Positions 10,634 through 23,010 are shown, counted from the first letter of the stretch. The stretch: DNA of 64,000 nucleotides from Myxocyprinus asiaticus (GCF_019703515.2 NC_059388.1:6599979-6663978); one strand, 5' to 3'. Program-made: numbers and translations. The notes: generated by a model not told the origin, from the sequence alone.

Positions 10634-10991
10634 ACACTGGTGGCCAAATGTACAGATTTTGCTGTTGTGGAAGGAGATTGGTACTTTAATTCACCAAAAT
10701 GGCATTCAACTGATCACTAAAATGTCACCTGAGTATCTGGACAAACTGGCAGCTTGAATGCCAAGGATCTGCAAAGCTGTCATTGCTGCACGTGAAGGAT
10801 TTTTTGAAGAGAATACTTTGTAGTTTAAGAAGTTCTGAAAAAAAAATTCAAACTGTAATAGTCATTTTTCACATTATTTATGTCCTGACTATACATTGTG
10901 ATCAGTTCAATGCCACTTTGGTGAATAAAAATACAAATTTCTTTCCATAAGAGCAAAATCTGTACATTATTCCAAACTTTTGGCCACCAGT
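10634..10991 (+). mobile_element. Internally deleted Tc1-like element (family A)
   Basis: The ends CACTGGTGGCCA and TGGCCACCAGTA are inverted repeats. Inside, only the last part of the transposase frame survives (CTGGACAAACTGGCAGCTTG, cognate to SPENLDKLTAGIP in the 12.7 kb copy). The family is the one found also at 12740, 27041, 29895 and 62128. TA arrays lie on both sides. Confidence 0.85.
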
Positions 10992-12526
10992 ATATATATA
11001 TATATATATATACAGTAATCTCAGATGAATCTCTTTGACTTTGATTCTGTTATTTAATTTGTCTGTCATTAACTTAATTGTGAACAGTTATTTTATTTAG
11101 TATTTTACATTAAATGACAAAAATCTTTTTTTTTTTTTTTATAATGATGTCAGATGTATTTTACACATTTGATAAAAATCAGATGACAGCTGAAACAAGT
11201 TTATCTTCTTGCCCGAGGTAAGTCATCATCTTACCTTTGAACATACTAAACTATCCACTTACCCTGCAGTTTGTTCACCCTCCGCCTATGCCTCCTGCAC
11301 TTTTGGCTTCTAGCTAGTGAGGAGGCTTTTCAAACAGACAGGTGCATATGAGCCGATGGACATGGAAGTAGGCTATAGCACACGGAGCGACAGTGTTACT
11401 AGGACAGTAGTAGATTTAAGTTTAAGAAGAAAGGTTTATAAATCTATAATATCTTAAATTCAGTAACTAAGCGACAAAGCGCTTGCTCACTGCACTCGCT
11501 CACACTAAACTGCTCAACGCGTTGCTAACAGCTGCATGGGAGAGAGGGAGAGAGCTGATACTTGCACATCTTCAGGAATTACAGTTTGATACAAAAACAA
11601 GTTTATTGATTTTATGTGTTCATCTGTATTTATTAGTTTAATAATTCACAGCTGGACTGTAAAGTGAATAAAAGTGTGTGGGAATGTCCCGCGCTATGAA
11701 CGTGGAACTTGCGGGAATGATACAAAGTGTGCACAATACCCGCAATCCCACGCCGGATTTCAGGCCCTGCCATGGAAGGAAGGATTCTTGTGGGCTAAGT
11801 CCCGGATGTCACTAAAGTCTAGCGACGCCCCTGGTCGTTTAAACGAGCAGCTCAGCATGTCCAAAGTCCCTTTCAAGGCAAGTCAGTAAACTACCCGGAC
11901 AGCCTGGGCAGCTATTTTCTATGTGAACAAGCGGCATAAAAGTAAAGCTCTGATCTACTTGAATGGGGAAATACCAGAATCTCCAAAACGGTTGGTCAAG
12001 ATTACGATCAGAGAACATATTTCAAATCAGCATTCAAATCTGACAATAATGGTATCATACATTGTGCTTCTTCAGCTCAGGTCACGCTTAAAAAATTGGA
12101 TTGACAGGCATTATCTGTATCTAAAAGCTGATTGGCTCTTTTACATGTAAGGTGGGACATCTTTTCTACAACCGTTGGGTGTTCCAATTTCTCTCATTCA
12201 TTTTAATAGAAGTGGCCCATCTCTGCTAAATAGTCTCTGGTTTGGCCTCATACCCATGTTGCTTTTTTTCCTGTGTGACCCAATGTTGAAGAGACCAGTT
12301 AGTGTAAATCTGCAGTATTTCACAGGTCTGTGAGCAGTGTGAATATGTGAGATGACAATGTATCTGATAACTATAAAGTGTGACATGAAAACACCCCTCT
12401 CCAGTAGGCTAGTCTGTAATGGACTTTAACATTAGGTGGATCTAATGTTTAGTAGCTACACTCAGGTAAGCCCATGTTAACAGTTTACATCATCTATGTG
12501 ATCTAATGTGAGCGGTTGTTTTTATG
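10992..12526. other. No gene; repeat remnants
   Basis: About 12110-12240 is an inverted copy of the repeat at 8115-8250. About 11670-11780 (GTCCCGCGCTATG...CGCCGGATTTCAGGCCCTGC) looks like the end of an old transposon. Frames at 11674-11889 and 11923-12150 have no recognised domain. Confidence 0.55.
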
Positions 12527-12739
12527 GTAACACTTTACAATAAGGTTCCATTTGTTGACATTAGTAAATGCATTAGTTATCATGAATAAACAATTAACAA
12601 GAGATGTGTTACATAATTTATTAATCTTTGTTAATGTTAGTTAATAAAAACACAATTGTTCATTGTTAGTTCATGTTAGTTCATAATGCATTAACTAATG
12701 TTAACATATACAACTTTTGATTTAAAAAATGTATTAGTA

Positions 12740-13956
12740 TACTGGAGGCCAAAAGTTTGGAATAATGTACAGATTTTCCTGTTTCGGAAGGAAATTGGTA
12801 CTTTAATTCACCAAAGTGGCATTCAACTGATCACAAAGTATAGTCAGGACATTACTGATATAAAAAACAGCACCATTACTATTTGAAAAAAGTCATTTTT
12901 GACAGGCCCCATTTCCAGCAGCCATCACTCCAACACCTTATCCTTGAGTAATCATGCTAAATTGCTAATTTGATACTAGAAAATCATTTGCCATTATATC
13001 AAACACAGCTGAAAGCTATTTGGTTCGTTAAATGAAGCTTAACATTGTCTTTGTGTTTGTTTTTGAGTTACCACAGTATGCAATAGACTGGCATGTGTTA
13101 AGGTCAATATTAGGTCAAAAATGGCAAAAAAAAAGAAACAGCTTTCTCTAGAAACTCGTCACTTAATCATTGTTTTGAGGAATGAAGTCAAAACAATGGT
13201 TGAAACTGACAAAAAACTGAAGATTTCATACAAAGGTGTACACTACAGTCTTCAAAGACAAAGGACAACTGGCTCTAACAAGGGCAGAAAGAGATGTGGA
13301 AGGCCAGATGTACAACTAAACAAGAGGATAAGTACATCAGAGTCTCTAGTTTGAGAAATAGACACCTCACATGTCCTCAGCTGACAGCTTCATTGAATTC
13401 TACCTGCTCAACACCAGTTTCATGTACAACAGTAAAGAGAAGACTCAGGTGTGCAGACCTCATGGGAAGAATTGCAAAGAAAAAGCCACTTTTGAAACAA
13501 AAAAATTTAAAGAAAAGGTTAGAGTGGGCAAAGAAACACAGACATTGGACAACAGATAATTGGAGAAGAGTGTTATGGATCTTAACCCCATTGAGCTTTT
13601 GTGGGATCAGCTAGACTGTAAGGTGTGTGAGAAGTGCCCGACAAGACAGCCACATCTATGGCAAGTTCTACAGGAAGCGTGGGGTGAAATGTCACCTGAG
13701 AATCTGGACAAACTGACAGCTGGAATACCAAGGATCTGCAAAGCTGTCATTGCTGCACATGGAGGATTTTTTGATGAGAACTCTTTGAAGTAGTTTAAGA
13801 ATTTTTTTTTCAAATTGTAATAGTAATTTTTCACATAATTAATGTCCTGACTATACATTGTGATCAGCTGAATGCCACTTTGTTGAATAAAAGTACCAAT
13901 TTCTTTCCATAAGAGAAAAATCTGTACATTATTCCAAACTTTTGGCTGCCAGTGTA
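12740..13956 (+). mobile_element. Tc1-like element (family A), inserted in MITE
   Basis: Ends ACTGGAGGCCAAAAGTTTGG and CCAAACTTTTGGCTGCCAGT. Long terminal repeats of about 170 bp share the GGCATTCAACTGATCACAA and GTCAGGACATTA motifs. The internal coding part is described separately. A TA dinucleotide is present at both borders. Confidence 0.92.
13121..13792 (+). pseudogene. Tc1-like transposase pseudogene (family A)
   Basis: Three overlapping frames carry the pieces. MAKKKKQLSLETRHL with the helix-turn-helix region and GRKRCGRPDVQLNK lies at 13121-13354. The second DNA-binding half (LTCPQLTASLNSTCSTPVSC, KKKPLLKQKNLKKRLEWAKK) lies at 13294-13560. The C-terminus DLNPIELLWDQLDCKV, with the third catalytic acid, ends at 13793. 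Most of the DDE core, with the first two acids, is deleted. The product cannot catalyse transposition; the family is Tc1/mariner. Confidence 0.9.
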
Positions 13957-14072
13957 TATGTTGAAATGAATTAAGATGAATAAATGCTTAATAAGTAAGG
14001 TTAATTGTTAGTTCGTGTTAACTAATGTTGTTAACTAATGTTAACAAATGGAACCTTATTGTAAAGTGTTAC

Positions 14073-14890
14073 CTTTTATGGTATACATGAATTTAGCTTC
14101 TACTAAATATTATAATACTTATATTTGTATATTATTTGATATTTTTTAAACATATTTCATGAGTCGAAATCATTTCTTATCAAAACATGAAGACTTAAAG
14201 GAACAAAAGGCATGAGGTGTAGAAGGGAGCTGAATTAGCTGACTTGCAGTACATTACATTATCTCTTTCCAGGGACTTGTAATCTAATGCGGAGATTCAA
14301 TGTCGGAGTGTTTCAGATTCAGTAGTTGACCAGCAGAGGTCGCTGTTTTCATATTTTGGGGGGTTTTGCCCACTAGGGACTAACGAGTTTGTGAAGAAGG
14401 GACTTTTTAAAATGAAACTAAAGAGGCTGAAACCCGAAACTTGTGTGAAAGCCATAATAGTTTATTGTCATGAACACAAACAAGGCCTTCAATGGAGTGA
14501 GCTCAAATCCCAACATGTTTCTTTGGAGACATCACTCAATTAAAAATATATTGTTGTAATCTATAAACAGATAGGGCTAGCATTTGATGCACATAAAATC
14601 TAATAAACTGGTACAATTATATAATAAGAATAATTAAATGCTTAAACCTTAGACCAAAATCGCGATTGCCACAAAGTGACACGTATGGAGTTGTACTGTA
14701 TTTGGCTTCAGTATCAACATAAGTGAATAATATGTGAACACCACAGAAATTAGTTAGTTTTGTAATAATTAAAAATATACCAAATAGAGGTATCTTCATG
14801 CAAATGTATCTTATTTTGCTGGTAAATCGTCCTTCTGCATTTGTAGTCCAAAAACCCAGAAGAGGATTAGCATTTTCAAGCTTTCCTTGT
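14073..14890. other. No gene recognised
   Basis: AT-rich sequence. Short frames at 14617-14799 (-) and 14798-14992 (+) lack any domain. Confidence 0.6.
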
Positions 14891-14892
14891 TT

Positions 14893-15270
14893 TGGATTTA
14901 TTAATAAAATAAGTCTGTGGTCAAATTTACTTGAAGATATTTGGATGTTTTGTTGTACAACATTAATTACACACAGTCATACCTCAAATTAAATTTTGAA
15001 GCCAACTTGTTTTTAAATAAAGTATGTCGCTAACAAGTTTCTACATTAGAACTACAACAGTTTTCCATTTTGTCAAGCATGTACACTCACATGCTTGTGG
15101 TATTTGTAGTCCTTATCTTGCAACTTGTTGGCAAAATATATTTTTTTAAACACGGCGGCTTCAAAATTCACATTTGAGGTATGACTATATGTAATTTATG
15201 TTGTAGAACCTAAGAATCATGTATCGTCAAGTAAAGTTTACCACAGACCTTATTGTACTCATAAATTTAA
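14893..15270. repeat. Long inverted repeat, ~110-bp arms
   Basis: The left arm at about 14893-15012 (AATAAAATAAGTCTGTGG, then TCATACCTCAAATT, TTTTGAAGCC) is the reverse complement of the right arm at about 15162-15270 (GGCTTCAAAATT, TTTGAGGTATGACT, ACCACAGACC). A roughly 150-bp spacer separates them and holds its own short inverted pieces (CAACTTGTT, ACTACAA). No coding capacity. It is probably a palindromic MITE; its true ends are not clear because a hAT-type element begins a few bases to the right. Confidence 0.75.
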
Positions 15271-15282
15271 AAACCCAATTAT

Positions 15283-15440
15283 TAGGCATGGGCAACACCA
15301 CTTATTTTCTTTTCGATCCGATACCAAGTACTTTTAGGCCAATATCGCCGATATCCATACCAATACCGAAACCTCTATTTAACTGATCTTTTTTACAAAT
15401 TCTTTGGATAAAATTAGTAACTTAAATTATTACTTAATTC

Positions 15441-15503
<63 letters not shown>

Positions 15504-16198
15504 TAAACAGAACTTTATTAGGCTGCTTTGTTTACCCTTTAAAAATGAGTAAATATAAGCCACATATAAAACCTAAAAATTAACCATAGATATTATTATA
15601 TGGTTACTATTACTAAAACCAAGTTACCATATGGATATGACAGTAATCCTTTAGTAAAACCATGGTTAATTGTATCAAAACCTTGGTTACTGTCAAAAAG
15701 AAAAAGTAAAACATTGTTACTACAGTCGTGATTACTACAGTCATGGTTAATACAATATTACTGCAGTAAATCCATGGTAAGTTTTCATATGGGTATCATT
15801 TATTAATGAGGATTACAGATCATTATCAATATTTTAACAACTTTAAATTTAAATAAACCTGTAAAATTGTCAAGCCCATTATAATACATGCCACGCACTG
15901 CTCCCTATTTGAACTAGCGCTATGACTGAAAGGGTGAGCGCTGTCTGACTGCTAGTGTATTTGAGCATTTCTGCGTGTCAAGACGAGCGGAAGAAAAAAT
16001 AGCTCCAGTGCCATGCATCTATTCACTAATATAATGCTTTTGAGATGCATTAATATTCATGTAATCTAAATAATAATATCACTAGTTTTAAAAAAAACAA
16101 AAACTTCAGAATCGATATTTTTATGTGAGGATCGATATTCTTGATACCACATAAGTATCGGAAGTATCGATAATTTAGTGTTGATCCGCCCATCCCTA
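15283..16198. mobile_element. hAT-type non-autonomous element with perfect 8-bp TSD
   Basis: Left end TAGGCATGGGCAACACCA and right end GTGTTGATCCGCCCATCCCTA are imperfect inverted repeats. Identical 8-bp direct repeats CCAATTAT lie at 15275-15282 and 16199-16206. Subterminal GATATCC/GATATT and CGATACC motifs mirror each other. Inside are an (AG)n array (15457-15500) and a run of GGTTAC/CCATGG motifs. No transposase remains. A related element forms the second layer at 40911-43187. Confidence 0.9.
15457..15500. repeat. (AG)n microsatellite
   Basis: About 22 AG units preceded by a short TA array. Confidence 0.95.
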
Positions 16199-16206
16199 CC
16201 AATTAT

Positions 16207-17592
16207 AAAAACTTATAGGAAATTCCAGAGGGAACATATGGTGACATCTCTGTTGCATTCTCCTCTGTTGACATCATGCTTAACAAAGTCCCAGTGGCCT
16301 ACTGCTGAAAATAAATAGATAAATAGTAAAAAGTGTTAAGTCAATAAGTTAATACAAGTCATTCCTTTTATAACCTGCTATCAAAAGTGCACATTTCTGT
16401 TTTACCATGGTACTAGTGTTTTGGATATGGTACCATGGTAATTCCCTGTTCTTTTGGGCATTTGGGCATGTTGATGTTCCATTGTAGTACCATGGTATTC
16501 TTTGGAATAAATACAATCCCAGCAAACAAACTGGTGTTCTTAAAACATTTTCAAAGTTTAACATCAGTAGAACGTTATTTACATGTTGGCATAACATTCC
16601 TGAAAATGAAGTGAAATCTTCCTGAGAACTTAATTTTACTTTAAACAGATAATGTTATAAGGATGTTCCTTATCATGCTAATAATGTCATAAAGATGTTC
16701 CATTAATGTTATTTTAACAGCGTTCATTCCTAACCTTTAAATGGACCCTTTTCACAGTCCCGTTATGACACGTTTCCGCCTTCTTTAACCATGTAAATGT
16801 AGCAAACGTTTTTATATTTCCCATTTTAAAAATATTTAGTGTAAATTTATAACATTGTACTGTGTATTATATTACCCTGGAATAAGTTTTAAAAAATCAG
16901 TTACCACAGCTGCAATGAGGCTTCTAACACATCTGGTGAGGGAGTGACAGAACATTTTGCCTGTTTCTCTCTTCTTACTGCTGTTATCCAGCACTGTATA
17001 TTTTTTATCTTCTTTTGCAAAGCTGTGAAAGTGTACTCGCTGATTGTTTCTTTTGCTGTTGGAGCAAACGGGTAAGCAAAAATTACATTTGCTGTGGTCC
17101 CCCATTCAACGGCATTCAAGTTTAGCCAACTAAGACGACTTCCGCTTCGCAAACGCGGACGTGTGAATATAATGTTAGCAAAGTTGTTGGAACAGGTAAT
17201 AGAAACAAACAGTGCTGTCAACTGAGGATGTGCAGTGTGTCTATGACACCAAAAGCTTATGGTTAACACTAAAAAAAAGAGTTGTTTGTATCTGACTGTA
17301 AAGGCCCTTTCACACCAAACAAAAATGTTCTTGAGTAAAAGAGTAAGATGCTGCTAATATATGATGTATAGTTTTGTTATGCTGTTGCTCACACAAACAT
17401 GTTTATTGCAAAATGGTTTGGGCTAATCAATTATAAATGCACACCTTAGCATGGTGTCGTTTTACACCGGCAGGTGGTTTAAATGTCATATCCCCTGATA
17501 AAACAAATGTTAGAGTAGTATATAGCTGGATTCATACGTTTGATAAATTCCTGTCTCTCAGCTACTATCTGCCATGTTTTAAATGTGCATTA

Positions 17593-17623
<31 letters not shown>

Positions 17624-17948
17624 TGTGAATATTTAAGCATAAATTCTAACGTTTTTTTTTTTTTTTTTTTTTTACGTAACAACCACACAGAATACTCTGG
17701 CATTGTGGTGGTGAGATTTGCATGGGAAAGCACCACTCATATTTTCATCTACCCAGGTCGGGTCTTGTTTAGGACTTTTCATTTCATCAATGTTTTGATG
17801 GTTAGGTATGATTTAGTAACTTGTATAGTTTTGATTTGTGTTTTGAATCTTAGGGTAAAGTAAGATCATATTATCTAAGTTCAGTATGCCCTTATTTTAG
17901 GCACTAATGTGGTAAATTTAGCACTGGCCCAGATAGTAATTAACTGCA

Positions 17949-17951
<3 letters not shown>
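16207..17951. other. No gene confirmed; repeats
   Basis: ACCATGG-type repeats lie at 16400-16510. A 122-codon frame on the - strand (16901-17269) begins MLTISFWCHRHTAHPQLTAL and has no domain I recognise; flanking GACCCTTTTCACAG at 16745 and AGGCCCTTTCACACC at 17302 could be ends of an old element. Poly-T runs lie at 17588-17625 and 17652-17672. Confidence 0.45.

Positions 17952-18044
<93 letters not shown>
17952..18044. repeat. (TC)n(AC)n compound microsatellite
   Basis: About 26 TC units followed by about 18 AC units with no interruption. It creates artificial frames of alternating residues on both strands. Confidence 0.97.
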
Positions 18045-18045
<1 letters not shown>

Positions 18046-18296
18046 TCTTTTTCTGGTCTGAAGGGCATATAAAGAGGAAGTTAGATCCTGTAGGATGAGG
18101 TTGGGCTTTTATCAACAGGAAAGGGTACAAAACAAACAGCTTTTCCAATCTGGCTGCTCCCTGTTGAAAGGGATGAACAACACAAGTTTAACACTTTGCA
18201 AACAATAAAGATATAAGATATAATAATGGGTTCATATTACCATTCTGAAGTAATACTTCAGCTGTACACTGTCTTCTCCAGTGTTGCACTGTATAC

Positions 18297-18645
18297 ATTG
18301 ATCAACCACAACATTAAAACCACCTGCCTAATATTGTGTAGGTCCCCCTCATGCCGCCAAAACAGCACCAACCCGCATCTCAGAATAGCATTCTGAGATG
18401 ATATTCTTCTCACCACAATTGTACAGAGCGGTTATCTGAGTTACCGTAGACTTTGTCAGTTCGAACCAGTCTGGACATTCTCTGTTTACCTCTCTTATCA
18501 ACAAGGCGTTTCCATCCGCAGAACTGCCCCTCACTGGATGTTTTTTTGTTTTGTTTTAAGCATACACCTTCAGATCAAAAGGTTTTTAAGATCATGAGAA
18601 ATATTTCAGTCAAGTGACCCCAAACTTTTGAACGGTAGTGTAGAT
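18297..18645 (-). mobile_element. Composite Tc1-like fragments
   Basis: Bases 18297-18380 (GATCAACCACAACATTAAAA, then GTAGGTCCCCCTCATGCC) are one Tc1-like end. Bases 18385-18540 match, in reverse, the transposase HTH part of the element at 44678-45230 (GTTATCTGAGTTAC, CAAGGCGTTTCCATCCG, CACTGGATG). Bases 18600-18645 end in CCCAAACTTTTGAACGGTAG, a third Tc1-type terminus. No frame is intact. Confidence 0.7.
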
Positions 18646-19222
18646 GGAAACTTCCTATAGTGCTTTTTAACACGAATTATAAGACCTGAAACCAGAGCCA
18701 GTGTAAGTGTTAAAGTGACAGTAAACATGATTAAATGCTTTATGAAAGTATTAAAAATTACACTTGTTTGTCCACATTCAAATAACACATATAGCTAATT
18801 TTATTTGACAAGCATTTCCCGTCTCAATTACCTGTAGATGTGAATTTTTTCAGTTGACTCAAGTCTTTGGTCATTTCACGCACACACAGTCTGTATTCAT
18901 CAATAATTCAATTCTGAATGGTAGACAGGGGGATGAATCATTAATAATGTGACAGCAAGGCTCCTAATAAAATCTCCTCTTGAGACTGTTATCTGTGTTT
19001 TAGAGTTACACAAATGTCAGACATGTCAGATCTCGTGTTCTCAATCTATTGCTTTTGATCCTCAAGATAAAAGAGCGGGTTTGAAGTAAAAAATCCCATA
19101 CTTATTCTCAAAAGAGAAACTTATTTTTCACAATAACAGATAAACTTTTCAAGACAGATCTACATATGTGATGGTATAAGTCAGCGCAATTACCACTGCA
19201 TTTTTATTTTAAAAAATCATGT
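18646..19222. other. No gene recognised
   Basis: AT-rich sequence between Tc1 fragments and the TTAA transposon. No domain-bearing frame. Confidence 0.6.
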
Positions 19223-20599
19223 TTAAAGGTGCAATATGTAAAATTCTTCATGTAATATTCGTTTTTTTTTTTTTTTTTTTTTTTTTTGCCAATGTGTGAA
19301 AGGTTTGTAACGCAACTTAAAAAAGAAGCCCTTCCCGGACTTCCTAGGTTGCCTATTAAAGCCTGTAGACTGATTTTCATGCGAAGGGAGCGGGTCGCTT
19401 TTGCTGGAAAAATCCAAAGGATGTGACGTTTATGCGTGCTCCTGAGAGCCTTGCGTCAGTGCTTCTCTTCTGCTATTCAACAGCGACAGCAAACTGCAAC
19501 ACTAGGTAACGTTATTTTAGAGATGGAATCCAGCAAACGTCCGGCTCCCAGCACAACACCGACTCCTACACAAACTCCAAGTAAGCCAAAAAACAAAACA
19601 AAAAAACATTTATCTACTGAATCCTGTCTCGCTAAGCGGGAACGTGATCGTGGTCGAGCGAAAACTAGAGTGAACATCAGCAGGGTATTTGATTCCTGAA
19701 GGGAACTTCGTTCAGTTTTGGGGATCAAAACTGACCCTGAATTGGCGTTCTTCTTATTGGACAGGTAAGCTTACATAACTGCAAAGCATGGGAAATATAG
19801 TGCCATAAGGACTGATCTGTGTAATTATGTTAGCTAATAAGTAGTTTTCAAAAGGCAAGATAGTTAGTGTCATGGAGCCTATGTTTTAAATATAATTTTT
19901 GGACGTTACACATACTACCGTTATTGTAAATATTACTTGTATTTATTTTCATGTATTATAAAAAAAATTCAGCTATCACAAGAAAACAGCCACAGCAATG
20001 GCAAGTCAGGGCCTTACAACATCAACACCAAGTAAGCAACCAGGTTTGCTGTGCCATCCAGCATCAACAATCGGAGATGATTCTGATCGGTAAGTTTGTT
20101 TTAAATCTCTAACTTTGTGTATGAATCTTTTCCAATGTCAACATTACCAATATCCAAATACAACAGTGTGTGGTATTATAATATCAGATCACATGCATGC
20201 CTATGTCTGTGTTTAGCCTTGCTGCACACACATGGTTATTTAGTGACACTGTATTGTTATGTGTACAGTGATAACTTTGGTGTGGCAGAAGTTGGACCAC
20301 TAGCAGAGGAACAAGGTTTAGAGGCTTTGGAAGAAAGGTAAGTTGATTCCTTATAATGCCTAGAAATTACCTCAATATGTCCGCTATGAATCTCATTCGG
20401 TGCTTCTACATTGTGTGATTGTTTTTATTTAATATACAATATGTAATATCTAAAGATGTATGTACATCAACTGTACAGAGTTGTAGTGTGGTGCGGGACA
20501 AGAACAGAAGTCCAAAACGCAGTAGATCAGAATGTGAAAGGTGTGATTGTGTGTCTCTTTGTTCAAGACCCAGAGAAAGGGAGGTACAAAGAATATGGT

Positions 20600-20939
20600 T
20601 GTAAAAGATGAGGCGAGGAGCAGTTTTTCCTTCTTCAGGTGAGGCTTTATTTTCCCCTCTTGGCGACACCAATTTACAGTTTACCTTCACACACTAAACT
20701 GACACTAACACACACAGCTTTCATAAATAAACTTTCACTACTAGAAACATCCTTGCTCTGGCTCGGCTCTGTTGTATCCAGTCTCTCTCTAGACTGAGTG
20801 TTGTGTCGCTCTATTTATGCCGCTCTCCCCGTGATCACTGAAATTAGAGACAGGTGTTAGACATAATTTAGCTCAGGTGTAAGCGCCCTTACCGCTTTCT
20901 CTCTCCGGAGAGATGCTTGACCACGCCCCCGCTGCCACA
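20600..20939 (-). mobile_element. Solo LTR with 5-bp TSD inside a transposase exon
   Basis: Termini are TG...CA on both strands: TGTAAAAGATGAGG at the left and CCCGCTGCCACA at the right. Identical 5-bp repeats ATGGT flank it (20595-20599 and 20940-20944). On the - strand it starts TGTGGCAGCGGGGGCGTGG and holds an AATAAA near the middle-to-end, as a retroelement LTR should. No internal region is present, so it is a solo LTR left by recombination. Without it, and with one ATGGT, the flanking reading frame is continuous. Confidence 0.85.
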
Positions 20940-22851
20940 ATGGTGTAATCCATTCACTAGATATCTGGCATGCAGCAAAACATTTGACAAAGAAACTTCA
21001 TGCGGTAAGAGTGAAGCCGAGTTTTCATAACTTTTGTTTTTTTCTGTGAATGTAATTCTTTTTTTTATTTATGTAATGTCAATTTCATTTATGTTGAATA
21101 GGGATTATCTATCTATATTTATTTTTTCTTTTGACTATTTGTTTACAGGAAGGAATAATATCTGGACAGTCGGTCATACTAGTATGGCTAAAGGATATTG
21201 TCAATCATTTTTGGTTTTGTTGCTAGAAGGCAGACAATCGAGAGGAGTTCGTGGTGAGTATAATGGCCTTTCACAATGCAGTACAAACACTATAAGGCAA
21301 TACATCCACTTTGAAATGAAGTGTTCCTCAGTTGTCACACGGGGCAGGGAGGTCTTGCTGTTCTGCATGCTGTGTTTCAAAAATATTTATTTGCAGTGAA
21401 ATGACCACTGATAAAGTTAATCTTTGTCCACTGAAACGTGTTCTACTACATAAATTAGTAGCGAAGCTAGCTACTCCTATTGGTAGCAGATGAAAATGCC
21501 TATCATATACAGCATTTGTACTTCATCTTTAAATTCCTCTTTATTTTAGGGTATGTGGTGTGAGGTGCTTCATCATGTCTGTGACATACATGAATGGGCC
21601 CTTGGCAATGTCAGCATCAACCACTGGGTGCGACAAGCTGTGACAAAGAGTGCCATAGTATCTGGTTCTGCAGCACATGAGGCACTCTCACAGATTGTGC
21701 TCAACAGACGCTGGCTGAAGGATGTTGAGAAGTTTCTGACCTTTCGGTAAGACTAAAGAACATTTTCTTGTCTACTACAATATGTGTTCGTTTTAAAAGC
21801 TCTATATGTGAATAATATTACTGGAAAACGATCAATATGATGCGATGTTTGTGTAATAAGCATATGTCAAATGTAGTTGTATTGATTGATGAATCTTTGA
21901 AAATGTTGTCTTTGCATTACAGGTCAACTTCAGATCTTGAGTCCTTTCAGAACCACATTCTTATGTATGCTGGTAAGCGGTTTGCCTTTTCTCCTCCAGT
22001 GTATGAAGCAAGGACACTTCTCGCTGCATTGGATTACAACCACCACAACCACCGGCCAGTGAATGTCAACCACAAAGGCAAAGTTTCGTAAGTCATACTT
22101 TTGAAAGCATTACATTTTCATTTTAGATTGACAAAGAAATTCTGAGAACTCAAGTTCATTACAGAATCGTGCAAACACAGAGGTGGGAGTGACTTGATAG
22201 AATTAGAAAATTCCTAAATGGAAAACCACACTGTACGTTAAAATTTTCAACTAATTTTAAACTTATCTTGCTGACAAAAGAATATACAGTAAGAAATCCA
22301 AACGTTACTGTGTCCACACAATGAAGGTTGCCAAGGACTACAGCTACATCCCTCAACTGCAGCGTAAAATTCTAGGAAAACGTTTGAACTCTGCTGAGGG
22401 ATTCAGTAGACAGAGAAGTCTCAGGATGGACGACCCACGGACTCTTGGTGGCCTTCCCAGAGTTGTGCCTCCACCATCAGCTGAACTGGCCCAGGCACAA
22501 ATCAGAAGAGGACAGGTATGTCCACCACCCCCATACAATACTATCAGATCTATCTATAAGGATCCACTTTGTTTATGATTCATGCAACAATAGGTAATTC
22601 AGGCCTATAAGTATCGCCCCATAACGTCAAGATGCTTGTTACCTTTCCTGCTCAATCACCTATTCTGTTGATTATATGCTACTGTAAATTCATTTAATTT
22701 CATCAAAGTTCTTGTTTTTTTTTTTTTTTTTTTGTACAGACAAAATGACACCCATGCTTGTACTTTATAGATTACTGTTGATGCATAACCATGTAATTTA
22801 TCTGCTGGTTGAATTGTCAGTTGTGTAGGTCATCTTTACCAAGTTATACAA

Positions 22852-23010
22852 GGCACAAGTGCCAGGAAGTTTTTTTTCCAGCTCTACTAATGCACACCTG
22901 AGCTCTCTGTCCAGGTAGCTCTATTTCAAATCACCAATCACTGTAATGTCATATGTTGGATCGGCTGAGCAGGACTAGAGCTGGAACAAATACTTCCTGG
23001 AACTTGTGCC
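22852..23010. mobile_element. 159-bp MITE in the transposase last intron
   Basis: Ends GGCACAAGTGCCAGGAAGT and ACTTCCTGGAACTTGTGCC are inverted repeats with one mismatch in 19. Subterminal CCAGCTCT/AGAGCTGG also pairs. It lies in the last intron of the transposase gene, so it does not disturb coding. Confidence 0.8.

Larger units (their letters stand above)
12527..14072. mobile_element. Palindromic MITE interrupted by a Tc1 element
   Basis: The left end GTAACACTTTACAATAAGG at 12527 and the right end CCTTATTGTAAAGTGTTAC ending 14072 are perfect inverted repeats, and subterminal GTTAACATTAGTTAATG-type motifs recur. Flanks TTTTTATG and CTTTTATG give a 7/8 duplication, fitting a hAT-type MITE. 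A family A Tc1 copy (12740-13956) sits in its centre, so the MITE itself is only about 330 bp long. Confidence 0.85.

Noticed and set aside
16901..17269. 122-codon - strand protein
   Set aside because: No domain recognised, an overlapping frame in another phase, and repeat-like flanks.
17918..18148. Protein with Val-Cys and Glu-Arg runs
   Set aside because: It is a translation of the (TC)n(AC)n microsatellite.
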